Notes: generated from the sequence alone by a model not told the origin. DNA of 64,000 nucleotides from Rhodothermales bacterium (GCA_017643395.1 JAEPNP010000003.1:428899-492898), one strand, 5' to 3'; shown: positions 36,377 through 45,651, numbered from the stretch's first letter. Translations and numbers: made by a program.

Positions 36377-36427
36377 GGTTCTAAGCGGTTTTGTTTGAAC
36401 GGTCTGGCATGACGGTTACAGTGAGAG

Positions 36428-36454
36428 TTATCGGAGCACTTTGGGCACGCTTAA
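36428..36454 (-). promoter_or_regulatory. Sigma-28 (FliA)-type promoter for flagellin copy 2
   Basis: On the minus strand TTAA (36454-36451), 15 nt spacer, then TCCGATAA (36435-36428). This matches TAAA-N15-GCCGATAA with one mismatch in each element. It is 52 nt upstream of the ATG. Confidence 0.65.
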
Positions 36455-36466
36455 GACCTGGAGCGC

Positions 36467-36495
36467 AAAAAAAAGCGCCCCGCAAAACGGGGCGC
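36467..36495 (-). terminator. Intrinsic terminator after the HDOD gene
   Basis: GCGCCCCG (36475-36482) and CGGGGCGC (36488-36495) form an 8 bp GC stem. An eight-A run (36467-36474) becomes a U tract in minus-strand RNA. A second imperfect hairpin lies at 36518-36542. This ends the flgF-flgL-HDOD unit before the flagellin promoter. Confidence 0.85.
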
Positions 36496-36567
36496 CTGAG
36501 GCTAAAAACGCAGAAAACCCCGACGACCAGGGGTCGGCGGGGCTTCGGCTGAAACGGTTTGCAGGTA

Positions 36568-37494
36568 TCAGGCGGCGGGTCGGAATCCTCGCGGTGAGCC
36601 ACTCTTGCTGCTCATCATCTGATGCACATATCGCTGCAGGTTGTCGCGCGCCTCCATGACATTGGCAATCAACTCCTCTGGCTCTCCGGCTCGGGCAGGG
36701 TAGCGACCCACCAGACGGTCCCATACCTCAAGAGTCGCACACTGCCCCCAGTCAACGGGGTCATGGAACGCAAATCCGAACGCTCGGGCGGACGCATCGG
36801 CCGCTTCAAGAATGTCGGCCAGGGGCCCTTCTATTTTTCCCTTGAGCACCCGACGCATTTCGCCCGTGAAGTCCATCTCGTCGGCCACATGGCGTGCCGC
36901 CTCGGCACTCGAGCACCCGAACACGGAAGCCTCTGCGGCAAGCCAGGCATCGGGAGATCGGTTTGCCTCTTCCTCGTAGAATCGGATCGCGTCTTCGGGA
37001 TAGCTGTACACCAGGACGATGCGTCCGAAGTCCTGCAGGAGTCCGGCGGTGAAGGCGGTGCGAGCGTTTGCGGACGGATCGAGCCGGCTCCAAAGCCACT
37101 GGCCCATCCATCCCGTAGCGACGGCGTGTCGCATCAGCCGAGTGTAGAGTTCGCCGGCGGGGCCGGTCATCGCCGATTCCAGGCGCATCACGTTCATCCC
37201 CGTGACAAGAGCGGCCACCGCACCGGGCCCGATGAGTCGCACGGCGCGATCCACGTCGGTTACCTCTCGTGAGAAGGCGTAGTAGGCCGAGTTCACCACT
37301 CGAAGAAGGCGAACCGCGACCAGAGGGTCGTTCTCAGCCATGCGCACGACCCGTGCGTGGTCTGCAGATTCTGCGTTCTCCATGATGCGCATCGCCTCAA
37401 ACATGGTATGCGGCATCGGCGGCACATTCAGGTCCAGATGACCAAGTGTGCGTTTGTGGTTGCGCTCGTTGGATATGTTGCCCAGGCGACTCAC
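36568..37494 (-). CDS. HDOD-domain regulatory protein
   Basis: The 308-residue protein carries an HDOD domain (about 25-225: PPMPHTMFEAMRIMENAESA, LLRVVNSAYYAFSREVTDVD, GLLQDFGRIVLVYSYP). HDOD proteins are catalytically degenerate HD-family signalling proteins, often linked to motility or c-di-GMP control. The start is GTG at 37494, preceded by TGAGG. It follows the TPR-like gene by 14 bp and is last in the flgF unit. Confidence 0.82.
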   Translation of the reverse strand: MSRLGNISNERNHKRTLGHLDLNVPPMPHTMFEAMRIMENAESADHARVVRMAENDPLVAVRLLRVVNSAYYAFSREVTDVDRAVRLIGPGAVAALVTGMNVMRLESAMTGPAGELYTRLMRHAVATGWMGQWLWSRLDPSANARTAFTAGLLQDFGRIVLVYSYPEDAIRFYEEEANRSPDAWLAAEASVFGCSSAEAARHVADEMDFTGEMRRVLKGKIEGPLADILEAADASARAFGFAFHDPVDWGQCATLEVWDRLVGRYPARAGEPEELIANVMEARDNLQRYVHQMMSSKSGSPRGFRPAA

Positions 37495-37508
37495 GTCAAT
37501 ACCTCAGA

Positions 37509-38348
37509 TTATGCCGCCGTGCGCAGTGCGCCCGGGGCCGTCAAACGGCGAGCTTCCTCAAGCTGCCCCTCCTTGATGCAGAGCGCCACGAGGCGGCGAC
37601 GAAGCAGTTCGGACTCAGGCTCACGACCGAAGGCATCCTGATAGAGGGGGAGGGCCTGCGAAGTCCATCCGCCCTGCACCAGCGTCTGCAGCATCTCGTC
37701 GGCCTGTGCGACGCCGCGGCGCGGAATCAGCAGAGCCGCAGCCCGTGCAGCCTCGTCCGGCTGGTTGCGGTAGAGTGCCAGGCGGAACGAGTCCTCCTGA
37801 ATCTCATCCGGCATGGACGTCAGCCCGTCGGGGTAGGCCTCTGCAATGTGTTCGGCAACCGAGTCCCACTGGCCGGTTAGCCAACTGAGCGATGCCTTGC
37901 TGAGAGCGATCTCCCTGGAATCGATGGCCACGTCCCAGACGGCGGGATCGTCAATTTCGGCGAGCGCACCGATGCGCTCGTAGGTCTCCTCATAGTGGCG
38001 ACGCGAGGCAAGCACGGAAATCTGAATACGATGGGCCGCAACCTGGTACGGGAACAGGTCGAGGGCTTTCCGGGAGGTTTCCCAGGCATCCTCCGTGGAA
38101 CCCATTTCGAGTTTGGCCGCAGCCAGTCCGACCAGCAGGCCGGCTTTCTCTTCCGCCGAGAACAGGCGCTGCTCGGAGAGGGCGGCCAACGCGTTGCGCA
38201 TGGCGGCGTCCGATGCTCCGGCGGCAAGTGCCGTCCACACCGGTCGAATGGAGTTCGGCAGTTCCGGGTTGTCCGAGAACGTGATGCCGGGGATACGATA
38301 GGAGGCCAGATAGGCCTCATACCTGTTGGTCTGGATCTTACGTAGCAT
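37509..38348 (-). CDS. TPR-like protein of unknown function
   Basis: The 279-residue, all-helical protein has repeat-like segments typical of tetratricopeptides (LLVGLAAAKLEMGSTEDAWE, QVAAHRIQISVLASRRHYEE, EMLQTLVQGGWTSQALPLYQ). No signal peptide or membrane segment. It starts at ATG, 15 bp after flgL. It could be a scaffold or regulatory partner for the HDOD protein behind it. The function is not recognised. Confidence 0.65.
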   Translation of the reverse strand: MLRKIQTNRYEAYLASYRIPGITFSDNPELPNSIRPVWTALAAGASDAAMRNALAALSEQRLFSAEEKAGLLVGLAAAKLEMGSTEDAWETSRKALDLFPYQVAAHRIQISVLASRRHYEETYERIGALAEIDDPAVWDVAIDSREIALSKASLSWLTGQWDSVAEHIAEAYPDGLTSMPDEIQEDSFRLALYRNQPDEAARAAALLIPRRGVAQADEMLQTLVQGGWTSQALPLYQDAFGREPESELLRRRLVALCIKEGQLEEARRLTAPGALRTAA

Positions 38349-38363
38349 GGCTATTTACCTCGA

Positions 38364-39293
38364 CTAGCGCAGGTAGTTGAGAATGGAGTATTCGTAGACG
38401 GACGCCAGCGCGCGCATGGCGGCCTGAATTCCGGTCTGGTTTTTCTGGATCTCGGTGACGGTTTCTGCGAGGTCGGCGTCTTCGATACCCGAGCGCTGCT
38501 CGACCACCCGAAGCTTGATTTCAGAGGCCTGTTCGCGCAGGTGATGCAGGCGCTCTCCCGCCGTGCCAGCCTCGGCGGCCAGCTTGATCATGTGGTCCCG
38601 AGCGGTCGTGACGTCGGCAATTGCTGATTCGATGGCGGTCGAGTCGTCGGCATCCAGTGCGTCGCGCAGCGCGCCGAGCGCCTCCGTGATGGCGACCCCA
38701 CCGGATCCGGTCATGCGGGCGCCGGCTATCCCGACGCTCATGCGCATTTCGATGCCCACCGTGCGCTCCTGACTGGCCGCGTTGCCGTAGTAAGAGACGC
38801 CGGCCCCGTCGGAGCCTGCGGCGTTGTCGAGGACGAAGGGTTTCTGGGTCGTATTCGTGCCCGCGAATATGTAGCCGTCGGCGGTGCGCGTATTGAGCCG
38901 CTCGACGACCTCTTCCAGGATGTGGCCCACGCGATCGGCCACCATTTCACGTCCGTCGGCACCCAGGGTCGCGTTGGCACCACGGATCCCCTCCTCGTAG
39001 GCACTGGTGACCAGGTTTACGATGTCGTCGAGGGTGTCCTGGGTCGAGTTGGTCCAACTTGTCGCCGAGTCGACCGAGCGCAGAATCTGGTCGTACTGGC
39101 GCTCAAAGGAATCGAGCCGGCGCGCGATGCCGAACCCCGTGGGGTCGTCGCTGGACCGCCGGATCTTCTGACCGGTGGCCAACTCTTCATTCAGGCGGGC
39201 ATGCTCTGCATTCCTGGCACGGAGATTCCGCTGAAGGGTGTCCCTGCTCAGGTTGATCTGTCGCCCGGTCTTGTAGATCTGTTGAAATGACAT
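38364..39293 (-). CDS. flgL: Hook-filament junction protein FlgL
   Basis: The 309-residue flagellin-like protein has the N-terminal motif ELATGQKIRRSSDDPTGFGI and the C-terminal motif ERLHHLREQASEIKLRVVEQ, then AMRALASVYEYSILNYLR. It forms the second junction layer. It starts at ATG one base after flgK. Confidence 0.94.
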   Translation of the reverse strand: MSFQQIYKTGRQINLSRDTLQRNLRARNAEHARLNEELATGQKIRRSSDDPTGFGIARRLDSFERQYDQILRSVDSATSWTNSTQDTLDDIVNLVTSAYEEGIRGANATLGADGREMVADRVGHILEEVVERLNTRTADGYIFAGTNTTQKPFVLDNAAGSDGAGVSYYGNAASQERTVGIEMRMSVGIAGARMTGSGGVAITEALGALRDALDADDSTAIESAIADVTTARDHMIKLAAEAGTAGERLHHLREQASEIKLRVVEQRSGIEDADLAETVTEIQKNQTGIQAAMRALASVYEYSILNYLR

Positions 39294-39294
39294 A

Positions 39295-40674
39295 TCAGAT
39301 AGACAAGAGGATTTCGAACATGCGGTCCGTGGTGGATAGCACGCGAGCCGAGGCCGCGTACGCCTGCTGAAGCTTGATCAGGCCGACCATCTCATCGTCG
39401 ATGTTGACCTTGCGAACGCCATCTGCAAGCGCGTCCAGGCCGGATACACTGGCCTCCGCCCCGGTGGCGCGAGCACGGGCTGCGGCCACGCCCGATCCGA
39501 TCTCGGACACGATATCAACCGCGTAGTCGCTCAGATTCTGGCTGTTGCCACTCATCACCAGTGCGTAGCGGAGGTCATGGATGGCAAGGGCGTTTGAATT
39601 GTCTCCCTGCGCCGCACTGTCGCCTGAGGCGGCGATGTTGATCGGGTCGGCGACATCGGCGGACAGGGCGATGGTGCCGGCAGCCAGGCCTGTCGGATCA
39701 AAGAAATCGCGCCCGTTGGTGCCGTCGATTCCGTAGCCTGCCTGGTGGAGGGTGTTGACTTCGGTGACCAGCGTGTCGGTCAACGCGTTGAGCTTGTCCC
39801 TGGTATTGTTGATGTCGTCGTAGACCGGACCCAGTAGTGCGCCGATCTCTCCAGTGTCCAGACCGGACGGAAAGCCAATGCTTGGTTCGCCGATGGTCAC
39901 CTGGGGCGAGCTCCCTGTGAGGTCGGCCGAAAGGAGCATCGTATTGGCCTGCGTGACCACCTGCAGTCCGCGGATGTACACGGAGGTACTCCCGTCTATT
40001 TGCTCCTCAAAGCGTGCCGGTACCATCTCCGAGAGGCGCTGCAGCGCAATGTCCCTGCGATCCATCGCTGCGAAATCGCTATGCCCGCCGTATTGGGCGT
40101 GTGCAATCTGGGCGTTCAGGCTGCCGATAAGGCTGATGAGGTTGTTGGCCTCCGTCACCTTCTCTTCGATGGCAAGGTTCGTTTCTCTTCTGATGCGATC
40201 GACACCGGTATCGATGGCGTTGAGGCGACTCACAAGTGCCTCGGCACGTCCCTTGAGGGAATGTCTCACCCCGACATCGGTCGGGTGATCGGCAAGGTCA
40301 GACCAGGCATTCCAGAACTGGTCGACGCTCTCCTGAAGGGACGCATCTCCGGTGGGAAAGAGTGCCTCCACAGATCGCATCACCCGCTCCTGCTCGTCTG
40401 CGTAGTGCAGCGTGCCGCGGGCTTCCCATCGCGCGTGATCCAACATCGAGTCGCGCATGCGGTCAAACGACGCAATGCCGACACCGGCACCGACCAGTCC
40501 GGCCTTGCCCTGATAGGAACCGCCCCGGTAGACCTCGAGCGAAGTAAGGTCGAGTCTCCGGCGACTGTATCCTTCCGTCTCGGCATTGGCCACGTTCTGG
40601 CCGGCCACGTTCATGGCCGCATCCAGGGCGCGGAAGCTCTGACGGGAAATATCGAGGAGGAGACCCAGACTCAT
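39295..40674 (-). CDS. flgK: Hook-filament junction protein FlgK
   Basis: The 459-residue protein has the rod-type N-terminal motif (LDISRQSFRALDAAMNVAGQ, NVANAETEGYSRRRLDL), a variable middle and the C-terminal motif MVGLIKLQQAYAASARVLST. It starts with an ATG overlapping the preceding stop (TAATG). Confidence 0.95.
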   Translation of the reverse strand: MSLGLLLDISRQSFRALDAAMNVAGQNVANAETEGYSRRRLDLTSLEVYRGGSYQGKAGLVGAGVGIASFDRMRDSMLDHARWEARGTLHYADEQERVMRSVEALFPTGDASLQESVDQFWNAWSDLADHPTDVGVRHSLKGRAEALVSRLNAIDTGVDRIRRETNLAIEEKVTEANNLISLIGSLNAQIAHAQYGGHSDFAAMDRRDIALQRLSEMVPARFEEQIDGSTSVYIRGLQVVTQANTMLLSADLTGSSPQVTIGEPSIGFPSGLDTGEIGALLGPVYDDINNTRDKLNALTDTLVTEVNTLHQAGYGIDGTNGRDFFDPTGLAAGTIALSADVADPINIAASGDSAAQGDNSNALAIHDLRYALVMSGNSQNLSDYAVDIVSEIGSGVAAARARATGAEASVSGLDALADGVRKVNIDDEMVGLIKLQQAYAASARVLSTTDRMFEILLSI

Positions 40675-41210
40675 TAACCCCTCCGGTCGAGCATACGACG
40701 GTGGTTGCGTGGCGTATTCGTCGTGCCACGCGCGGTGTAGACCGTGCCCACCTGGGGCTGCATGAGTCCATGCAGCATGATGATCAGCTCGTGGTTGACG
40801 CCGCCGGCACTGCGCAGGGCGAACTCAGCGGCGGCAACGAGCTGGCCGGAGTCCCGCGCGATGTCACGGGTAGCCTGCCTGGCCGCGCTCAGGTTCGCCG
40901 CCGCCTCGGCGGCTTCCGGAACCCGATGCAGAATCAGGAGCGCGTCATCAATGGAATCGCCCTCAATGCTGGCTACCCGGAAAAACAGCTCCAGTTGCCG
41001 GCGATGGGCGACCTGCCGCTCCGCGGCGACGTGCACATAGTCCTGAAGGTTGTCTGCGGCCGCTGCGAGCCGATCAAACTGGCTGCTGCGAATCGCATCC
41101 AGCAGCGCCGTCAGCGCATCCTTTACACCGGCGAGCGCGATCACCCCTTCACCGAGGGAAGTGGCCATGCGGTCGGCGAGCAGGCTGAGTTTTGCGTTGG
41201 GTGCGCTCAT
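40674..41210 (-). CDS. flgN: FlgN-like export chaperone
   Basis: From the ATG at 41210 the 178-residue protein is mostly helical (KLSLLADRMATSLGEGVIAL, LAAAADNLQDYVHVAAERQV), consistent with a FlgN-type chaperone for FlgK and FlgL, whose genes follow at once. A frame open from 41399 is less likely because the 41210 ATG overlaps the flgJ stop (ATGA). Sequence similarity in this family is low, so position carries weight. Confidence 0.66.
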   Translation of the reverse strand: MSAPNAKLSLLADRMATSLGEGVIALAGVKDALTALLDAIRSSQFDRLAAAADNLQDYVHVAAERQVAHRRQLELFFRVASIEGDSIDDALLILHRVPEAAEAAANLSAARQATRDIARDSGQLVAAAEFALRSAGGVNHELIIMLHGLMQPQVGTVYTARGTTNTPRNHRRMLDRRG

Positions 41211-41677
41211 TGTCCGGGGCGGTTGTCGGTGAATTTGAGAGTCCGTTTGCGCAAGGAGAGGAATTCGTCCAGGGACTGGCCGGCACCGGGCTTCAGGGCC
41301 AGCATTTTCTGGATGGCCAGGCCGGTATCTCCGGGGCCTGAAACCGGCAGACCCTCGAGTCCGGGGATCCTGTCGATCGACATTCCGGTGGCTTCCCACT
41401 TCTCAAGCAGCATGTCGGCGATGCCCATGGTGCCGGACTCCACCAGATGCCGAGTGAGCACATCGGTGAGCGCGTCACCCTGAGCCTCACCCTGGGCCTT
41501 CACCCAGCCGGCTCCCTGTTCTCCTGCCAGCGAGCCGCCAAACAGGTCCTTGGTCATCTCGCGCACGAACTCACGCACGAGTACCTCTTCAAACTGCCGG
41601 GCAGCCTCCTCCGGGTTGCGGGGCTTCGGCTGGTCGGGCGCGGCCTGCGGGCTGATATGAGTCCCTAAGATCCGCAT
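41207..41677 (-). CDS. flgJ: Rod-binding protein FlgJ (no muramidase domain)
   Basis: The 156-residue protein has the FlgJ N-terminal rod-cap pattern (ARQFEEVLVREFVREMTKDL and the MGIADMLLEKWE end). It lacks the peptidoglycan-hydrolase domain found in proteobacterial FlgJ, so a separate enzyme must open the cell wall. It starts at ATG next to flgI and overlaps the flgN gene by 4 bp. Confidence 0.87.
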   Translation of the reverse strand: MRILGTHISPQAAPDQPKPRNPEEAARQFEEVLVREFVREMTKDLFGGSLAGEQGAGWVKAQGEAQGDALTDVLTRHLVESGTMGIADMLLEKWEATGMSIDRIPGLEGLPVSGPGDTGLAIQKMLALKPGAGQSLDEFLSLRKRTLKFTDNRPGQ

Positions 41678-42784
41678 TTACAGAATGTGCAGTTCACCCA
41701 GCAAAGCGCCGGCGCGATCGATGGCCTGGAAAATCGCTATGACATCGCGGGCGGTCAGCCCGAGCTCATTGAGTGCGGCGGCGAGCTGATTGACGTCCGT
41801 ATTGGGCTGCAGCACCACCGAGTGCGTGCCTTCCTGATCGATCTGGGCCGCACCGGCCGCGCCGGCAACCGTTTCGCCCTGCGAGAAGGCGCCGGGCTGC
41901 GACACAAAGGGATCGGCCTGCGTGGCAATCACGATGCTGCCGTAGGTCACCATTACCTCGGAGACCCGCACGTTGCCTCCGGCCACGATGGTTCCGGTGC
42001 GCTCGTTGATGACGACGCGCGCAGGAATGTCGACCTCGACCTGCACGCCCTCCAGATTGGCAAGCAGAAGGGCAGAGGAGGTGATCTCCTGCGGGCGCGT
42101 GACCCGTACCAGCCCGGCGTGCTCGACGACGGCTGCGTCGGGGTAGGTTGTATTGATCGCATCCGCGATCCGGACCGCGTTGGTGAAGTCCGGCCGTTTC
42201 AGGACGAGGCCCAGGCCGGCTGCGTCCAGATTGACCGGCGAGGCGGACTGGACGACGGCCCCGTTCGGAATGCGCCCCGTATTGGTATGATTGACCTGCA
42301 CAGAGGAGCCCAACGAGGACGCCAGTATCGAGCCCGTCGACACAGGTCCCTGCGCCGTGGCGTAGCGCTCACCTGACTCGGGATCCAGGAGCGGCGTCAT
42401 GAGCAGCATGCCGCCCGATAACGATCGGGCGTCTCCGAGCGAGGACACGGTCACGTCGATCGTGCTGCCGATTCCATTGAAGGGGTCGAGCACCGCGGTG
42501 ACCATGACGGCGGCCGTATTGCGCGAGTTGATGACCTCCGGATCAACCGGAATGCCCAGTCGCTCCAGCATGTTGGCGATGGACTGGGTGGTGTATGGGC
42601 TGCCGCGACGTCCGCGTACACGGTCCCCGGTGCGATCCAGGCCCGTGATCAGCCCGTAGCCGATCAACTGTCGTGGGGCAGCGCCCTCCAGCATCACCAG
42701 GTCCTTCAGGCGGGAACTGCCGTCCTGGGCGATGGCCGGGGCGGCGACCAGGGTGATGAGCGCTATGGCGAAGAAGCGTTTCAA
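41678..42784 (-). CDS. flgI: Flagellar P-ring protein FlgI
   Basis: The 368-residue protein has a signal peptide (MKRFFAIALITLVAAPAIAQ) and the whole FlgI domain (RLKDLVMLEGAAPRQLIGYG near the N terminus, ARVVINERTGTIVAGGNVRV, and LNELGLTARDVIAIFQAI at the end). It forms the bushing in the peptidoglycan layer. The start appears to be TTG at 42784, needed for a complete signal peptide. Confidence 0.94.
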   Translation of the reverse strand: MKRFFAIALITLVAAPAIAQDGSSRLKDLVMLEGAAPRQLIGYGLITGLDRTGDRVRGRRGSPYTTQSIANMLERLGIPVDPEVINSRNTAAVMVTAVLDPFNGIGSTIDVTVSSLGDARSLSGGMLLMTPLLDPESGERYATAQGPVSTGSILASSLGSSVQVNHTNTGRIPNGAVVQSASPVNLDAAGLGLVLKRPDFTNAVRIADAINTTYPDAAVVEHAGLVRVTRPQEITSSALLLANLEGVQVEVDIPARVVINERTGTIVAGGNVRVSEVMVTYGSIVIATQADPFVSQPGAFSQGETVAGAAGAAQIDQEGTHSVVLQPNTDVNQLAAALNELGLTARDVIAIFQAIDRAGALLGELHIL

Positions 42785-42796
42785 GGTGGTGGGGGG

Positions 42797-43393
42797 CTAC
42801 TGTGAGGCGCCCAGCGCGACAGCCGCGCCGAGCAGGGCAATGGCACCAAATCGCGCGATCTTTCCGGGCTTGAACAGCCCCCTGGTCAGGCCGCCCTGAC
42901 GTTTGTACTCGATCTGCGCATTGGCAATGTTGTAGGAGAGCACCGAGTTGTTGGTGCGGATGTCTACCGGCCGCACGAACCCGGTCACCTTCATGACGTG
43001 GGTTTCGCCGTTCACATTCAGCGAGCGAGAGCCCTCGAGCATCAGATTGCCCGATTGGTCACGTTCCACAATCGTCGCGGTCATTGTGCCCGTCAGCAGA
43101 TCGCGCTGAACCGAGCTGTTCCGGGATTGCGCGTCCTTGGAAAAGCGGGCATCCATCCCGAACCGACCGCTGATATTGCTCGCACCGGCGACGCCACTGG
43201 AAGCATCGACGCCGTTGGAGGCTGCGTTCTGCCATTTAGAAGCGCGCTGGGCAGACGTTTTCTCCACCAGCACGATGGTGATGATGTCTCCCGCGTTGCG
43301 GGCACGGAAGTCGGAGTACAGCGACTGCGCCGACAGGGGAGCCGCCGACAGAAGCAACACGGCGATCAGGGAAAAGCGGGACATGGCAGGCAT
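42797..43393 (-). CDS. flgH: Flagellar L-ring protein FlgH (no lipobox)
   Basis: The 198-residue protein matches FlgH in its ring domain (ARNAGDIITIVLVEKTSAQR, LTGTMTATIVERDQSGNLML, VRPVDIRTNNSVLSYNIANA). It has a signal peptide ending at about residue 23 (PLSAQ) but no cysteine at the cleavage site, whereas typical FlgH is a lipoprotein. ATG at 43384 is an alternative start. It stands between flgA and flgI. Confidence 0.92.
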   Translation of the reverse strand: MPAMSRFSLIAVLLLSAAPLSAQSLYSDFRARNAGDIITIVLVEKTSAQRASKWQNAASNGVDASSGVAGASNISGRFGMDARFSKDAQSRNSSVQRDLLTGTMTATIVERDQSGNLMLEGSRSLNVNGETHVMKVTGFVRPVDIRTNNSVLSYNIANAQIEYKRQGGLTRGLFKPGKIARFGAIALLGAAVALGASQ

Positions 43394-43396
43394 GGG

Positions 43397-44080
43397 TTAC
43401 AGGGTTTCGATCCACTCCGCACGCCCGGGAGCCGTCAGCCGGGCCCGGTACACGGTGTCGGAGTCGTCAGCGTAGACGCGGATGGTGTCGCCGACACGGC
43501 CCCGATCTCGGGCGCGACAGGCAAGCTCCAGGACAAAAGCGCCGCGGCGATAGGTCATGCGCACGGGGTCCCCGGTGTCTGCGGCGGGTCGGGGACCGAT
43601 GTCGTTCCGGCGCAGCGCGCGGTCGGGACGAATGGCGGTTCGGGCGATGAGCTCCTGCCCATCGTAGGCCGCCAGCGCGGTTCGGGTGAGCGGCTCGCCA
43701 GAGAATCGCGTCACGTCCATCCAGACGAAGCGCAAGAGCTCTGCCTGAACCATGTCGCCCGAAAAAGCCGACTCCGGATAGATGGCCACGGAATCGAAGT
43801 GGGCCACGTGCAAGAGAGCACTGCCCACGCGCGATCCGTCCACCGAAACGGGTACCTGCACACGCCCGCGAGGCACGAGAGGCCGCTCCGGCAGAGAGAC
43901 CGAGACGGTGCCTGTCGCGTCGCTTCCCGCGAACCGTACCACTGCCACCTGGATGCGGCTGGATACGTCCGGGATGCGGGCGGCAATGGCGTACAGCATG
44001 GCGGTCTCCACCTGATCGGAGGAGACCTGCGCAGCTGCCGGGGCAGCGGTCAGAAGCAGTATGAGCGCGAGCCGGGACAC
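43397..44080 (-). CDS. flgA: P-ring assembly chaperone FlgA
   Basis: The 227-residue protein has a signal peptide (about 1-18, ending AAAQ) and a C-terminal SAF/FlgA domain (LTRTALAAYDGQELIARTAI; LELACRARDRGRVGDTIRVY). It assists FlgI in the periplasm. The start is GTG immediately after the flgG stop. Confidence 0.86.
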   Translation of the reverse strand: MSRLALILLLTAAPAAAQVSSDQVETAMLYAIAARIPDVSSRIQVAVVRFAGSDATGTVSVSLPERPLVPRGRVQVPVSVDGSRVGSALLHVAHFDSVAIYPESAFSGDMVQAELLRFVWMDVTRFSGEPLTRTALAAYDGQELIARTAIRPDRALRRNDIGPRPAADTGDPVRMTYRRGAFVLELACRARDRGRVGDTIRVYADDSDTVYRARLTAPGRAEWIETL

Positions 44081-44869
44081 CTACGATTTCAGTTGATTGG
44101 CGATCTGGAGCATCTGCTCCGAGGTGGTGACCATCTTGGAATTGATCTCGTAGGCGCGCTGCGCCGTGATCAGGTTGACCATCTCCTGCACCACATCCAC
44201 GTTGGAGGCTTCGAGGTAGCCCTGCATGATGGTGCCGAGCCCGTCCTGACCCGGCGTGCCGATGAAGGGCTCGCCACTGGTGTCGGTCTGCTCGTATAGG
44301 TTGCCTCCGATCGGGTTCAGTCCGGCCGGATTGGTAAAGCGCGCCAGTTCGATCTGTCCGAGCTCGAATCCGTTGGGTTCGTTCTGCAGCCGGACAAAGA
44401 CCTGTCCGTCCTGGGCGATGCGCAGTTCGGCCACCTCCGGCGGAACCTGAATTTCCGGCTCGAGCACCAGGCCCGACTGCGTGACGATGAGCCCGTCCGC
44501 ATTCATGGTGAGCGTGCCGTCACGTGTGTAGGCAATGCTGCCGTCCGGCCGCTTGACCTGCAGGAAGCCGTCGCCGTTCATGGCGAGGTCCAGCGCGTTG
44601 CCGGTGTCGTTCAGGCTGCCCTGCACGAAACTCTTGACCGACGCGATGGCGGCGGCACCCTGGCCGATCTGCAGCGAAGAGGTCGACGCCGGGTCGACAC
44701 CTTCCTCGATGCCCGCCGATTGCACGTTCTCATAGAGCAGATCCTGGAAGACCAGGTTGGTCCGCTTGAAACCGGTTGTATTGGCGTTGGCCAGGTTGTT
44801 CGCAATGTTGTCTACGCCTTGCTGCTGGGCACTCATGCCGAGAGCGGCGGTGTACAGGGCGCGAAGCAT
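44081..44869 (-). CDS. flgG: Distal rod protein FlgG
   Basis: The 262-residue protein has the standard FlgG sequence: MLRALYTAALGMSAQQQGVD, NLANANTTGFKRTNLVFQDL and the C-terminal VVQEMVNLITAQRAYEINSK. It starts at ATG, 27 bp after flgF. Confidence 0.96.
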   Translation of the reverse strand: MLRALYTAALGMSAQQQGVDNIANNLANANTTGFKRTNLVFQDLLYENVQSAGIEEGVDPASTSSLQIGQGAAAIASVKSFVQGSLNDTGNALDLAMNGDGFLQVKRPDGSIAYTRDGTLTMNADGLIVTQSGLVLEPEIQVPPEVAELRIAQDGQVFVRLQNEPNGFELGQIELARFTNPAGLNPIGGNLYEQTDTSGEPFIGTPGQDGLGTIMQGYLEASNVDVVQEMVNLITAQRAYEINSKMVTTSEQMLQIANQLKS

Positions 44870-44896
44870 GGTTTCTCTGGGTTGGTGGCGGGTGGT

Positions 44897-45619
44897 TTAG
44901 AAGCGGCCGAGTTGCCGGATGGACTGGGAGAGGTTTTCGTCGGTAGAGCGGAGCATGCGCTGCTGCATTTCGAAAACCCGAAGATGTTTGATCATTCCTG
45001 TCATGGCCTCGAGCGGCTCGGCATTCGAGAGTTCGACATAGCCCTGTCGCAGGCTGACTTCGGCCTCAACAGGCTCGGTCTCTTCGGTCACCTTGAATTC
45101 GGAGCCGGACATGCGCTCGAGCACGGTGAGATCTTCGAACGTGACGACAGAGACCCGACCTACCTGCTGCCCATCGACGGCAATGGTGCCGTCTGATTTT
45201 ACCTCGACGTCTCCGGCGTCCATCGGGATCTGGATCGGCCCGTCTTCACCTTCGACCTGCAGGCCGGTGGGAGAACGCAACATGCCGTCGGCATCGAGTG
45301 AGAATCGGCCGGCACGGGTATAGCGGTTCTGGCCCCCTTCTGCGTCCGACAGCACGAAAAAGCCTTCGCCGTCGATGGCCAAATCAAAACGGTTGCCGGT
45401 GTGCTCCATGCGGCCGCCGCTGAAGTCGACGTACTCGTGGATGGCACGGTTGGAGTGCGGTCCGCCATCAGAGTCGATGTGCTCGTTGAGCACTTCCACG
45501 AAAGCGCGATTCCGCTTGAACCCGATGGTGCCGGCATTGGCCAGGTTGTTTGCGGTCCGCTCCTGGGCCCGCGACATGGCGGTCATGGAGGCGACAGAGT
45601 TGCGAAGTCGAAGAAGCAT
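44897..45619 (-). CDS. flgF: Rod protein FlgF
   Basis: From the ATG at 45619 the protein has 240 residues. It has the rod N terminus (RLRNSVASMTAMSRAQERTA, NNLANAGTIGFKRNRAF), DLAIDGEGFFVL and a C-terminal helix (MIKHLRVFEMQQRMLRSTDE). An in-frame ORF starting at 45676 adds a non-conserved leader that would overlap the promoter. It is the first gene of the flgF-flgL-HDOD unit. Confidence 0.92.
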   Translation of the reverse strand: MLLRLRNSVASMTAMSRAQERTANNLANAGTIGFKRNRAFVEVLNEHIDSDGGPHSNRAIHEYVDFSGGRMEHTGNRFDLAIDGEGFFVLSDAEGGQNRYTRAGRFSLDADGMLRSPTGLQVEGEDGPIQIPMDAGDVEVKSDGTIAVDGQQVGRVSVVTFEDLTVLERMSGSEFKVTEETEPVEAEVSLRQGYVELSNAEPLEAMTGMIKHLRVFEMQQRMLRSTDENLSQSIRQLGRF

Positions 45620-45651
45620 GGCGGGGCTTTGATGTCCGTGCATGCGACTTC

